DNA from: Eutreptiella sp. 'Long Island Sound 2002'
Lineage: Eukaryota; Euglenozoa; Euglenophyceae; Eutreptiales; Eutreptiaceae
Direction: 5' to 3'
NCBI GenBank assembly: GCA_964036045.1
Contig: OZ038379.1
Span: 105,850,025 to 105,914,024, forward strand
Length of the DNA: 64,000 nt
Shown here: positions 35,059-46,132 of the stretch, piece by piece
Numbering within the stretch: the stretch's first letter is position 1
Layout: every line of letters begins with the position of its first letter
Translations under genes and position numbers: made by a program
Notes under the pieces: model-generated
Seen by the model: the letters and a program-made list of their open reading frames with translations, nothing else
The model's database searches: none
Told to the model about the DNA's origin: nothing

Positions 35059-36184
35059 TCATTCGACAAATAGCCCCGGCCAACACCAAAAACCTTTTCA
35101 GGGCCTCGGCAATGGAACGCACACAGATGAGAGCTCCTCTGCCCTATTCAGCACCTGGCCCTGCTCACTAACCCCTCAACTGCATGATTCAGACCGGAAA
35201 ATGGTGAGACAAGGAGGCCTTTCTCGCTTTTTGGTCAGTGCGGTCAGAGCAACTTCTCTCAGTCTTCCTTTAAGTGCTTAAGCAGGCCAGTACGCAAGCT
35301 TGCCATGTGGCCACAAGCGGCATATATCCAGCTGATCACATTCAATGTGTTTCTGAGATCAGGTCGTGTGAAATGATGTGCCGTCAGGATGGGGCATTAA
35401 TTTTTGTTGTGCGCTATTGAGCCCCCATCCCCTTTCCCACTCCACTTCCCCAACAAACAGCCACCACAAAAGCGGAATAAAACCGCCAACACTAAAAATC
35501 AATCTTGAAAAACATACTTGAGAGAAAACCAGGAAGGGCAACTTGGCTTCAAAACAGAGCCCTGCACAGATGCTTATGCAAAGGGCTTCACAAGCACAAG
35601 CAGCAAAGAAAAAAGCAGTCAGTGACTACCCAGCCACCTTCTGTTGAGTGCCGCAAACCCCTGCTTTCGAACACCCTTCTCTCAAGCGGCAGCAAAACAT
35701 CACTGGTCTGCTTACAACAGGCACTTCACACAAGCAGTCAAGAAAAAGAACCTGCACCACTGCACGTATCCTCCTGGTCCAGCCCCTTCCGCATTGCAGT
35801 CCCATTGGTATTCACTATGTGGTGGCACCAGGCAAGACCGCAGCTGGAGGGGCTCCACTGCATGGCACATGCACAAACGGTTTGCAATAATACTGGCCAG
35901 AGCCCGGGCAACGCTCTGCTGCAGTCAGCAGACTTCTTGTTATTGGACAGGACCGCGCCCACTGTGCCAGCACACACAAAGTGCAGGTTTCGGCGTGTCA
36001 TGGAGGGTGCACACAGGGCCTACACATGACGCTTGCAACACCTCCTTAGCGAAGGGGTGCATCGCTTGGGTGCATCGATTGGCAATTGTTTTTAAAAGAA
36101 CGGGGTCCATTCCCTTCCCTTGCACAATCTGTTTGTTGCCTGCATTGATTACCCTCAGTCTGAGCCCCACACAAACAAATGGAA

Positions 36185-36240
36185 TTCCGGCTGGCCAGAG
36201 CGCAACAATGATGGAATTGCGCTTTATCTGACCGCCTTCA
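36185..36240 (-). promoter_or_regulatory. Candidate SECIS element, copy 9
   Basis: Identical to copy 5; TAA-stop subfamily. Confidence 0.62.
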
Positions 36241-36331
36241 TGGAAGGTGCATGGCACTCATTCACAGGCAGCAATCCAGTGCTGCAACCACACCATGCTC
36301 AAGAATCGAAACAGACCCCTGCATCAGCTGC

Positions 36332-36892
36332 TTAGTCAAGCTGTTTCAGGATAGCAATGCGCTGTCCAACAAACTTGGGGTCCTTAACAAACTTGTTGCC
36401 CTTCAGCTTCTGGACAGCCTCCAGCTTCTCCTTGCGTTCTTCAGGGGTCAGCTCCTTCATCTTTTTGATGTACGAGATCTCCTTCTTCGAGCAGTCGGCG
36501 AGGGTGTTCACGTCACACCTGGTCTTATCCAGAGTCTCTGCAGTGAAACTCTGCAACTCCTCAAGCTCTCGACCACCGTTGTAGTCCTTCTTCTCCCCGT
36601 CCACCCAGTACTTGATGGTGGGATACCCACTCACCCCTTGCTCTGAGCAAAGGTCCTTCTCCACAGTGCAATCCACATCCCCGACGAAAACCGACTTGTG
36701 ATCCGCATACTCCTTGGCAAGCGAATCCCAAGCTGGCTTCATCCTCTTGCAGTGGCCTCACCAAGGAGCCTGGAACTTCACAAACGCGTTCTTGCCACTG
36801 TCAAGAACTTCGCTTGCAAAGTTCGCCTTTGTCAATGACATGGCACAGGCATTGACGAGCAGCGTCACAATAACAAGCCCTCGCAGTAGCAT
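36332..36892 (-). CDS. Sec-containing PDI/thioredoxin-domain protein, copy 9
   Basis: Sec TGA at 36758-36760, stop TAA, C-terminus KQLD. It carries a private silent change in the Leu-Asp-Lys stretch and shares the GGC codon of KGNK with copy 2. The far upstream spacer (37790-38394) is diverged and partly replaced. SECIS candidate at 36185-36240. Confidence 0.87.
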
Positions 36893-37936
36893 GGTCTGAA
36901 GAAAGGGATATCGGTATTGTGGGGCGGTGTTTGCACAAGGTTTTTGTGCAGCTCCACAAGGCATCGTGGTCTGGAACACAAAGCATCTCAGCATCTCACT
37001 CAAGGCCCTCCACAGACATGAGTCTTCTGTCTCATGGACCTTTGTATCCTCTTGTTGGTTCTCGAACCTTGGGCCCTTTGTTTGTTTGTTTGTTCAGTGG
37101 CCTATCGGTCCTCGCCGTTGGCCTCCAAGTCCCTCTAGCATGAATAAATAAAAACTGCCTGCATAACCCTGACTGCTTGTGGTCTCGAGACTGGAGATGG
37201 ACCGTATCTTGAAAGAGTAGCAATGTAATGAGCCGCAGCTGACGATCTCCAGTGTGTCAAACAATTGGATGGACACCATCCATGCCCAGATACAACACAC
37301 CCTTGTCTAGCAAACAGGTTATGTGAAGCCCCTCCGCCATTTAGAAATGGAACAGACAGGCTGTGTGTTAGTCATGTGGAAACGACAATAGAAAACAAAG
37401 CGGGCAGGATGCAATACTACGGACACAGTTGAGTATGGTCTTCGATGTGTGAATGCATTGGAGTGGCTTAGAAATGTCAAAAGTCAAGTGATAGAGCAGA
37501 AGGCAAAGCGAAATCGAAAAGGGGGTGTGAATGGACAAGCAATGGGACTGGTGGCAGTATGCACATGCAAATGCATCCATGATGAAATTGAGGCTGCATA
37601 TGCATACTGCCCCACAATATTCTGCTCTCCGATGGGGAAGGGAAAGCCACCACATCTGGGCCAAAGGGTTGTTCACATGCAAAAAAAGACACAGAAGATG
37701 ACTTCTCAATGGATAGCATCGTGGCCGATGATGTGATGTGCTATACTTGCATCCTATGTTGCCTTGCACGCCTTCGATGCTTGAAGCTGTTGTGCCTGCC
37801 CTAGTTGGCAGAGGTTTGAGATCCTTGTGCCATTATAATCCCACCAAAAAAACACAGACAGACTTGTCCTCTGGGCAGCCACAATACCTGCCAAATTCTT
37901 TAATTCAGAACCACAATGGAAGACGCTGAGCCTTAC

Positions 37937-38394
37937 GGCGGTGGTAGCGAAAGGCGAGGGTAGCCGTGCCGGTGTTGACTGTTGACGGTGCTGGCTGTGG
38001 GCTTGGCTCACCTGCCCTTTGCCCACTTAGGATGTTGCAGGGCCTCCTTGTTTTCCCTTGCCCCCTTGCTGGGGATGTCTCTCGATGTGCCCACGCCCTT
38101 GTCCTGCACGAATGCTGGCTCCTTTTCCCCAGCTCAGCCATTCATCGATATAAGGGGCTGGTTTGTGGGCCCCACAGGGCTGCCTGGTCTCCATGACCTC
38201 CTCATAGGTAGGAGGTGCCTCCACATGCTCTGGCCTTTGGACCGGTTGGCTGTGACTTGCTTGTGGCGGTGGGGTCGGCTGTCCCCTTGTTTCTTCTTGC
38301 CGCAGTGCTTCGGCTAACGCCTTGGGAGTGAGGTGCTTCACCACCTAGCGGATGATCCAATCCAATGCGAAAGGACGGAGGGTGGCAGGCTGGA
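37937..38394. other. GC-rich foreign segment replacing ~0.5 kb of unit spacer
   Basis: Unit sequence breaks off after GAGCCTTAC at 37936 and returns with the ATTAAAAAAACG motif at 38394. The intervening DNA matches nothing in the other units. The unit sequence just before it (37790-37936) is also diverged. The segment carries one proline-rich minus-strand ORF, listed separately. Confidence 0.7.
38027..38344 (-). CDS. Pro-rich ORF with PPxY-type motif, possible Gag fragment
   Basis: 105 codons from a GTG directly after an in-frame TAG; no ATG near the start, so a 5' piece is probably missing. It contains EAPPTYEEV, a PPxY-like late-domain motif found in retroviral and retroelement Gag proteins (and in unrelated WW-binding proteins), in a Pro/Gln-rich context. 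Its position inside a segment that replaced array DNA suggests retroelement debris. Assignment is tentative. Confidence 0.3.
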   Translation of the reverse strand: MVKHLTPKALAEALRQEETRGQPTPPPQASHSQPVQRPEHVEAPPTYEEVMETRQPCGAHKPAPYIDEWLSWGKGASIRAGQGRGHIERHPQQGGKGKQGGPATS

Positions 38395-39512
38395 TTAAAA
38401 AAACGAAAAGCTAATTTTTGCCAACACCAAAAACCTTTTCAGGGCCTCGGCAATGGAACGCACACAGATGAGAGCTCCTCTGCCCTATTCAGCACCTGGC
38501 CCTGCTCACTAACCCCTTAACTGCATGATTCCGGCCGGAAAATGGTGAGACAAGGAGGCCTTTCTCGCTTTTTGGTCAGTGCGGTCGGAACAACTTCTCT
38601 CAGTCTTCCTTTAAGTGCTTAAGCAGGCCAGTATGCAAGCTTGCCATGTGGCCACAAGCGGCATATATCCAGCTGATCACATTCAATGTGTTTCTGAGAT
38701 CAGGTCGTGTGAAATGATGTGCCGTCAGGATGGGGCATTAATTTTTGTTGTGCGCTATTGAGCCCCCATCCCCTTTCCCACTCCACTTCCCCAACAAACA
38801 GCCACCACAAAAGCGGAATAAAACCGCCAACACTAAAAATCAATCTTGAAAAACATACTTGAGAGAAAACCAGGAAGGGCAACTTGGCTTCAAAACAGAG
38901 CCCTGCACAGATGCTTATGCAAAGGGCTTCACAAGCACAAGCAGCAAAGAAAAAAGCAGTCAGTGACTACCCAGCCACCTTCTGTTGAGTGCCGCAAACC
39001 CCTGCTTTCGAACACCCTTCTCTCAAGCGGCAGCAAAACATCACTGGTCTGCTTACAACAGGCACTTCACACAAGCAGTCAAGAAAAAGAACCTGCACCA
39101 CTGCACGTATCCTCCTGGTCCAGCCCCTTCCGCATTGCAGTCCCATTGGTATTCACTATGTGGTGGCACCAGGCAAGACCGCAGCTGGAGGGGCTCCACT
39201 GCATGGCACATGCACAAACGGTTTGCAATAATACTGGCCAGAGCCCGGGCAACGCTCTGCTGCAGTCAGCAGACTTCTTGTTATTGGACAGGACCGCGCC
39301 CACTGTGCCAGCACACACAAAGTGCAGGTTTCGGCGTGTCATGGAGGGTGCACACAGGGCCTACACATGACGCTTGCAACACCTCCTTAGCGAAGGGGTG
39401 CATCGATTGGCAATTGTTTTTAAAAGAACGGGGTCCATTCCCTTCCCTTGCACAATCTGTTTGTTGCCTGCATTGATTACCCTCAGTCTGAGCCCCACAC
39501 AAACAAATGGAA

Positions 39513-39568
39513 TTCCGGCTGGCCAGAGCGCAACAATGATGGAATTGCGCTTTATCTGACCGCCTTCA
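39513..39568 (-). promoter_or_regulatory. Candidate SECIS element, copy 10
   Basis: Identical to copy 5 within the element. A base change lies just outside it (GGCGC for GGTGC near 39575). Confidence 0.62.
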
Positions 39569-39659
39569 TGGAAGGCGCATGGCACTCATTCACAGGCAGC
39601 AATCCAGTGCTGCAACCACACCATGCTCAAGAATAGAAACAGACCCCTGCATCAGCTGC

Positions 39660-40220
39660 TTAGTCAAGCTGTTTCAGGATAGCAATGCGCTGTCCAACAA
39701 ACTTGGGGTCCTTAACAAACTTGTTCCCCTTCAGCTTCTGGACAGCCTCCAGCTTCTCCTTGCGTTCTTCAGGGGTCAGCTCCTTCATCTTTTTGATGTA
39801 CGAGATCTCCTTCTTCGAGCAGTCGGCGAGGGTGTTCACGTCACACCTGGTCTTGTCCAGAGTCTCTGCAGTGAAACTCTGCAACTCCTCAAGCTCTCGA
39901 CCACCGTTGTAGTCCTTCTTCTCCCCGTCCACCCAGTACTTGATGGTGGGATACCCACTCACCCCTTGCTCTGAGCAAAGGTCCTTCTCCACAGTGCAAT
40001 CCACATCCCCGACGAAAACCGACTTGTGATCCGCATACTCCTTGGCAAGCGAATCCCAAGCTGGCTTCATCCTCTTGCAGTGGCCTCACCAAGGAGCCTG
40101 GAACTTCACAAACGCGTTCTTGCCACTGTCAAGAACTTCGCTCGCAAAGTTCGCCTTTGTCAATGACATGGCACAGGCATTGACGAGCAGCGTCACAACA
40201 ACAAGCCCTCGCAGTAGCAT
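39660..40220 (-). CDS. Sec-containing PDI/thioredoxin-domain protein, copy 10 (array end)
   Basis: Sec TGA at 40086-40088, stop TAA, C-terminus KQLD. One conservative change lies in the signal peptide (Ile to Val, giving RGLVVVTLL). Only 52 nt of leader match the other copies; from 40273 upstream the DNA is unrelated. This copy must therefore use a different promoter and 5' leader, or be silent. SECIS candidate at 39513-39568. Confidence 0.85.
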
Positions 40221-40272
40221 GGTCTGAAGAAAGGGGTATCGGTATTGTGGGGCGGTGTTTGCACAAGGTTTT

Positions 40273-42353
40273 GGTGTGCCTCCAGGCCCTAAAATGCAGA
40301 TGACCTCTTGAATATGATATTCCCCTTGCATGTACATGTAGACATACAAACGGGTGGTTTGGAACAATGAATATACAGTGCTGGAACCAATCCCAGCATC
40401 CCCCCCCCCCCCCCTGCCTCTACCTTCTGCCTCTCTGCTTCTCTGTAGCCTTGGCGACCCACACCCTCGAGCGCATCGAGCTGGATAACTGTGTGCAATG
40501 GACGCAGAGTTCCACTGCCTGCTGCAACCTTACCAAGGCCATCACACGGCTGTACCCTGGTGCACACACTTTTGCGGATGGTCGCCGCATCACCTTTTGG
40601 CAGGCGGAACGCCGCCGACACCACTACGTGGGACATGCTTCCAGGCATATTGTCCAGTTCTGCCCACCGGTATTGCCACACTTTGTGGGGATGGCACATC
40701 GCTACTACTGACTGAAATCAGTTTCGATGGTAAGAGTGTACGCCATTCTCAGTGCAGGACCACACTGTGCGGTTGCTACAAATGCCCTTGTGTGGTGTCG
40801 GCGGATGGGCAATGTTCCTTTTCTCAACATGAGCTGGGCACAGAGGTGTGGTGTGCAGACAACACTGAAGACATCAGCTTCCAGCAAGATGTGCATCAGT
40901 GCCGTGAAATGGTTCCTACTGGGTGCAAACGGCAACAGGTAAGCTGATGGATGTCGCCCTGGCCTTGCGTTTGAATTGTTGGGGGGGGGGGGGGGCGAGG
41001 GGGGGCGGGGCAGGGGGCAATGGAGGCCCCAAGACTGGGGGGGCGGGGAGGCCATTGGCCGGGCATTAAAAAAAATCCAGTGTCAAAAGCCAAACCTTTT
41101 CTTGGGGGATCAAAAATGATTGAAGAAACTGCCCATTGAGTACGAGGCACATGATGACTTTTCTCAGTCCCATGATTCAGGCTGATACCGATTGTGTTTT
41201 TTTTTTTTTGCACTGTGGCACCACACGAGTGCTCTTAGCGCAGCGGTGCATGTGGTGCAAGCTTTGGGTATGCCCAGGAATTACCAGCAACCATCCAGAA
41301 GCATCTAGGAAGGTTTTGTGTTGTTGTATGGACTTTTTGGGAGTGTGCTTCTTGGGATGATTCACCGGTGGTTTGCCCCTGATACTTCGCACGCTGTGCA
41401 CATGGTGCGCATGCAACGCAACAACTCCCCCTACCACCAAAAGTTGATGCCAATCTAATCACCTTTCACTTTTGGACACCACAATTGGACTGGTTGACTT
41501 TGGAATCGGCGTTCTTTCCTGAATTTCAATGTGGGATCTACCAATGCACCACACACCTGAATATGCCCCCCAGTTGCGAACATTACACCAAAGTATTGCT
41601 ACCTCAAACAAAAACTTCCTGCAAAAGATATTCAGCTCACAAACTGCTTGGTCATTTTTGAAAGGGTGTGATCAACCACATCCTCACTTTATGACCCTTT
41701 TGCCCCCCCCCACTCCACTTTCCAGAAGCTTACACAGAAGACCTATGCATGTGCACAGGTGTGCAGGGATTTGTACAGGTACAGCAGAATTGGTGGCAAA
41801 TGTACGCCTGAATGCTTCACCATAAATTGATGCCCTACTGTTCCACTGGATGCCCCAAGGCATGAGGTCCTTGCACCCCCCAAGCTGCCAGTATGGTGCA
41901 CATGACCCATGGTGAAAGCACAAAGTGTATCGCCGGGGACTCACAGAATCCCACAATTGCGAAAAGATTTGTTTTAGGCTGTTGTGGCAGATGAGCGCAT
42001 CTTTTACAGAAAGCGTCCTACAAATACTGCCGTAACCTTCCTCCACATCGCTGATGAGACAATTTGGGCTTTGGCTATGTGAAGCCACATATGTCAATGA
42101 TGGGACTGTAGTGAGCCCAATCCATCCTTTACCCTTCCACCTGAGCGAGCGCACACACAGTGGTGTACACAAAGGTCCGTGCCATTTGTGCTGCCACAAG
42201 CCCAATGTCCACCCTGCAAATCTAGGTCTGGATCAGGATCTGTCCCCAGTTCTAGCCCGAGGATGTAAATTATGTTGGTGTCATCCTGGCTGCCATTGTG
42301 GTGCCAAACCATCAGTCAGCCAAGGACCTGAGTGGGCACAAGCAGCACAGCAC
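40273..42353. other. Unique DNA beyond the array, no firm gene
   Basis: Begins at the array breakpoint. Contains a C run (40399-40414), G runs (40981-41044) and T runs (41200-41210), and one possible exon, listed separately. A 173-codon minus-strand frame at 41684-42205 starts without ATG and resembles no family I know. Confidence 0.5.
40449..40711 (+). CDS. Possible terminal exon of an unrecognised gene
   Basis: A long pyrimidine tract (40399-40448) ends in CTCTGTAG, a good 3' splice site. Directly after it a frame runs ~87 codons to TGA (LATHTLERIELDN at the start, HFVGMAHRYY at the end) and includes ordinary protein-like composition with three Cys. A donor-like CAG/GTAAGC occurs at 40936-40944, but in a different frame. 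The opposite strand is also open here, so orientation is uncertain. Confidence 0.25.
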
Positions 42354-42612
42354 GCCTTTTTTTTTAAACTCGTGACCGAAATTTCACCAAGTGTCCATCG
42401 AGAGTACACAAAGCAGGTCATGGGTCAGTGACAGGGCCAGTTTCGGGTGTGGGTTAGGTATGACCTACCTACCAAGCCGGCTGCGGTGGGGTGGCGGGAG
42501 GAACAAGTCGTGCGCCTTGCCACACTCCTGTTGCCCCGATTGCACGTGTGTGTACCTCCTCCTGAACCTCTCGGGGGAGTTACAATCCGGTCAAAACAAT
42601 GCACAGCACAAC
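42354..42612 (-). mobile_element. 5'-truncated LINE copy with 12-bp target-site duplication
   Basis: This ~250-bp stretch is a diverged copy of 61443-61690, the 3' end of the LINE near the right edge. It ends on the minus strand in GAGTTT plus a poly(A) run (T run at 42357-42365 on the plus strand). It is flanked by GCAGCACAGCAC at 42342-42353 and again at 42613-42624. Poly(A) end, 5' truncation and target duplication are the signature of target-primed reverse transcription. The two 3' ends differ by many substitutions, so insertion was not recent or came from another subfamily. Confidence 0.75.
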
Positions 42613-42772
42613 GCAGCACAGCACTCCACAAATTTTCAATTCGCGAAGACTTGGGTGACTGTCACGAATAATTTTTTACTCCGTCCGTTTCACTCACTTT
42701 GGGTAAATTTTGCTCACCAATCCTGATGGGTTGCTGGTGCTGCCACAGGTAGCTGCAGTGTATGGCTGTCAG

Positions 42773-43285
42773 GGATACGGAGTGCCACGCTTGTGGCCTC
42801 TTGAGTTCGGGATACAGAAACCCATGCCTCGGTGTGGCCCCTTGAGTTGGAGATGCGGATTCCCACGCTTCGGTGTGGCCCCTTGAGTTGGGGATACTGA
42901 CTCCCACGCTTTTGGTTGGCCCATTGAGTTGGAGATACGGACTGCCACGCTTTTGTGTGGCCCCTTGAGGTGGGGATATGCACTCCCACGCTTCGGTGTG
43001 GCCCCTTGCGTTTGGAACACGGACTCCCACGCTTCCATGTGGCTGCTTGAGTTGGGGATATGGATTCCCACGCTTTTGCGTGGCCCACGCTCCGCTGTGT
43101 CCCTTTGAGTTGAGGATACCGAGTCCCACGCTTCGGTGTGGCCCCTTGAGTTGGGCATACGAAGTCCCACACTTTTGCGTGGCCCCTCAAGTTGGGGATA
43201 CCGACTCCCACACTTTTGCGTGGCCCCTTGAGTTGGGGATACGGACTCCCACGCTTTTGCATGGCCCTTGAGTTGGGGATACAGC
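42773..43285. repeat. 41-bp tandem repeat, ~12 units
   Basis: Unit pattern: GAGTTGGGGATAC, GGACTCCCACGCTT, then TGTGTGGCCCCTT, with divergence between units and one partial unit near 43090. The minus strand stays open in all frames, giving ORFs of 133-182 codons with the theme GHTEAWES. These are by-products of a repeat whose length is not a multiple of 3. Confidence 0.85.
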
Positions 43286-43510
43286 AGGGGGAGGGCGGAA
43301 GAAAAATTCCCCCAAGTTAGGGTTAGAAAATTTTTTTCAACCGCGACAGTTCTCCCCCCCCAACCCCGTAAACAAAAATTTCTACCCGCGGGGGACTTTT
43401 TCTACCCTAACCCCCCATTGTCCCCACTGGGCCCACAGAACCCCCCCCAAACCCCCCCCCCTGTTGCCCCCCCCCCCCCCCCCCCCCGGCCCCCCCATCC
43501 CCACCCCACC
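43286..43510. other. C-rich homopolymer region
   Basis: Runs of 7-22 C with short interruptions (43352-43510). No gene seen. Run lengths are likely unreliable in any assembly. Confidence 0.7.
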
Positions 43511-44756
43511 CCCCTTGCTCCGCCGCCTCCACAGAATCTCTATGGAGGTTGCCCCGGCTACCATGGCCAGGCGTGGCCAATCACATGCCCCTGATCCCGG
43601 GGCCGACTCACGGAGCGCCGGGTTCCAAGCACACGAGCACCAACTGTCGGATCGGTTGTTCACATATATATGTACAGCAGCACATCTATCTTTTGACACC
43701 ATCGCTCTCTCAAAGAGAAGAGACTACGGCCCCGGCTCAATGTGCAAACGCGTAGAAGGGAATTGCACCCTTCGGCACTGCGTCGCACTCGGTACTTGCA
43801 CGCACCACGCTTGTGACTTGCATCCTGCACACACTACACTTGTTTTTGTTGAATGCCTGTCTTCAGCGCCATGCGAAGATGCCGTCTGGTGGTTGCAGCA
43901 GCCTTGGTTGTTGGCACAGGTGCTGGACTTGAGCTTTTCACGGTGATTCACAAGTGCAGAATACCGAGGGGCCTGCAGAAAAGTGGCATGCACAACACAC
44001 CTGTTTTTTGCCTGTCTTCAGCGCCATCCACAGATGCGCTGCCCATGATGCGGCCATTCTCAACTTGAGGGTGAGGGTCTTGGTGTTGCTCCACAAAATC
44101 TTGATACCTACAGAAAAGCGGCAAGCAAAACACACCTGCTTTTTGCCTGTCTTCAGCGCCATCCACAAATGCGCTGCCCATGAGGCGGCCATTCTCAACT
44201 TGAGGGTCAGGGTCTTCTTGTTGCTCCACAAAATCTTAATACCTGCAAAAAAGTGGCATGCACAACACACCTATGCCGTGGCGCCAACACACCTGTTTTT
44301 TTGAATGCTTGTCTTCAGCGCCATGTCTTGCCGCAGTAGCATCCGCTTTTCTTGTGAATTCTGCCTGTGTGTTGCTCCGCAAAGTCTGGATACCAGCAGA
44401 AAAATCGCATGCACAACACACCTGTTTTTTGCCTGTCTTCGGCGCCATCCACATATGCACTGGCCACATCCTGTTTGTTGCCTCGCCCACTGGCAGATGA
44501 GCTTGGGCACTCCTTCGCGCACATCCTTCGTCCACAAAATCTTGATACCTGCAGACAGCTTCCGGAGCGCACTTTGCACTACACAAGCAAACATGGACGA
44601 TATGCACGACAAGCACCCCACCCCTCCCCCCTGCTCCGCCACCTCCACAAAAAATGCAGTGAATTCCTGTGAAGGCTGCCCGGCTACCATGGCCACGTGT
44701 GGCCAATCACATGCCCCCGATCGCGGGGCAAACTCACGGAGCGCCGGGTTCCCAAC
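43511..44756. repeat. Duplicated ~115-bp block and 135-bp tandem repeats
   Basis: A block around 43511-43626 (with ACCATGGCCAGGCGTGGCC and CGGAGCGCCGGGTTCC) recurs, diverged, at ~44622-44756. Between them a 135-bp unit containing CCTGTCTTCAGCGCCAT and CTCCACAAAATCTTGATACC repeats: two copies exactly 135 bp apart (44011 and 44146), with degenerate copies near 43855, 44309 and 44430. As 135 is a multiple of 3, the minus strand keeps one frame across units (theme MALKTGKKQVC), but no protein family is recognised. Confidence 0.7.
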
Positions 44757-46132
44757 CCCCCAGCCCGCCGCCATTCCCCCTGCCCCCTTCCCTCTGGCCC
44801 CTCTGTCCACCATCTTCTCCACCCTCCGTCGTTGGCGGCGGGCCTGCCCCCTCCCTCCCGTCTTGCCCCCCTCCCTCTCGTCCCTGTATCCCCCCTCTTC
44901 GCTGTTGCCTCCCCTTCTCGATGCCACCCATCTCGCCTCCCTTCCTCCCTGTTGTGGGTCACGGTCACGGTCACTTGGCCTGTTTGCCTCCCTGTCTGTA
45001 CCTTGTCCAGGTGAGCCAGCCCTGTCCTGTGCAGTAGTTGGTCAAAGTGCACAGGCGCATTGTTCTCCTCCTCCCTCCTCCCTTTCCACCTCAGGTCAGC
45101 TCCTGATCCGTGTGGCTGCCAGGGTAAGGCCCACGGGGTCCTCCGCGCATCGCCGGTGTGGCGCCCTTGCATCGCGTATGCATCACCCTTGCATCGCCCC
45201 TGCCAACTTCCATCTGCTCCCTTCTTCCTCCGTTTCCCCTTCTTTTGCTTCTTTGGCTCCCATGCCCCCTGCAGTTCTCATCTGCACCCATGTCCTCCCC
45301 CTCTTGGTCCTGCTGCCACAACAATGGAACCACCCCATGGCGCACGTCGCTTCCCCAACATTGGCCGTGGTTCCACCACCACACACCGTCGGGCCTGCCA
45401 CCTCCACCAGAGTGTGCGCGCAGTGGAGGCAGATGTCGGTGTGGGGGTCTGCGCGGTCTTGCCCCCCCAAACCAGACAATGGCGGGCTTCACGAACCAAC
45501 GCCAGATCCAGGCCGCACGCCACAGAGCAGTCACCATTGCCGTGGTGCGCTGGCCACTGTCCCGGTCCTCCATCTCGGTCCCCTTTTCTCATCTGTCTGC
45601 TCTTTGCTTATCTTTTTCCTCATCTTCCTCTTCAGCACTTTCTTCTTTTCTGCGCAGGTTCCTGTTCCTCCTCTTCTTCTTCCTCCTCTTCTTCTTCCTC
45701 CTCTTCTTCTTCCTACGCTTCTTCCTCCTTTCTCTTGCGTGCCTTGCTTGCCTGCTTGGTCTCTTGCGTCCTTGGTCGCCCAGGCGCCCGCATGCCGGCG
45801 ACCGCGTCACTCTCGGTCTCCGTGACGATCAGCACCAGCCACCACGTCTTCGCCACCGGCTTCTCCTTGCGGGTCTTGCTCCTGCTCCACTACCGACTTG
45901 GGTGCGCCAAGCCCTGCAACTCCTGCGCTCGCGAGGTATTGCAGCACCTCAACTCTATGTCCGGGGCGCCGGGCATCAGCACCGGTTCAGGGCCGGCTGC
46001 CACGCTCCTCATCACGTCGGGGGCCCGTCCACTGCACCTCGACACAGCCGCCACCATTGCCTCGTTGCTCAGCGCTGTGTACCCGCACGGCCGCAGTCCT
46101 TCTTGCAGGGTGGTCTCCGCGGTGCTGACGAG
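44757..46132. other. C/T-rich low-complexity DNA, no firm gene
   Basis: Open on the plus strand for up to 506 codons because C/T-rich DNA lacks stops; the products are Ser/Pro/Leu-rich without motifs. 45660-45730 is a CTT/CCT microsatellite that would read as poly-Glu/Lys on the minus strand. The minus frame of the next ORF continues through here with further TAG stops. Confidence 0.5.

Larger units (their letters stand above)
30691..35078 (-). mobile_element. Decayed gag-pol retroelement replacing ~0.1 kb of spacer
   Basis: Foreign DNA between copies 8 and 9. Unit sequence stops after 30690 and resumes at 35079, with about 100 bp of the unit lost, so this is not a clean insertion with target duplication. 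Reading order on the minus strand is Gag with CCHC zinc knuckle, a linker ORF, reverse transcriptase, then RNase H. I see no integrase, protease motif, LTR or tyrosine recombinase. A DIRS-like or Ty3-like class is possible, and the RNase H end motif NPTDHPSR suits either a DIRS-type or another protist lineage. Nonsense changes in several frames mark it as inactive. Confidence 0.75.
1..40272 (-). repeat. Tandem array of ~3.38 kb selenoprotein gene units
   Basis: Ten head-to-tail copies of a near-identical unit, all transcribed leftwards; the array continues past the left edge. The active-site TGA codons lie at 151, 3517, 6899, 10282, 13665, 17049, 20433, 29068, 36758 and 40086. Undisturbed spacing is 3366-3384 bp, and the larger gaps are explained by inserted elements. 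Each unit is a 561-bp CDS plus ~2.8 kb of spacer. In the spacer I see no second gene: the small ORFs there use alternative starts or are broken by indels in some units. The right edge is sharp: similarity stops at 40272/40273, inside the 5' leader of copy 10, 53 nt before its ATG. Units linked to copies 8-10 share markers absent from the others, such as a 13-bp duplication near 28371 and 36060. Confidence 0.95.

Noticed and set aside
40289-40699. Minus-strand 136-codon ORF upstream of copy 10
   Set aside because: Starts and ends in low-complexity or non-conserved sequence, overlaps a better plus-strand exon candidate, and shows no domain.
42714-43262. Minus-strand ORFs of 133-182 codons with GHTEAWES repeats
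   Set aside because: Three overlapping frames are all open because of the 41-bp repeat.
44305-45825. Plus-strand ORF of 506 codons
   Set aside because: C/T-rich DNA lacks stops; the product is low-complexity, and it crosses a CTT microsatellite and the 135-bp repeats.
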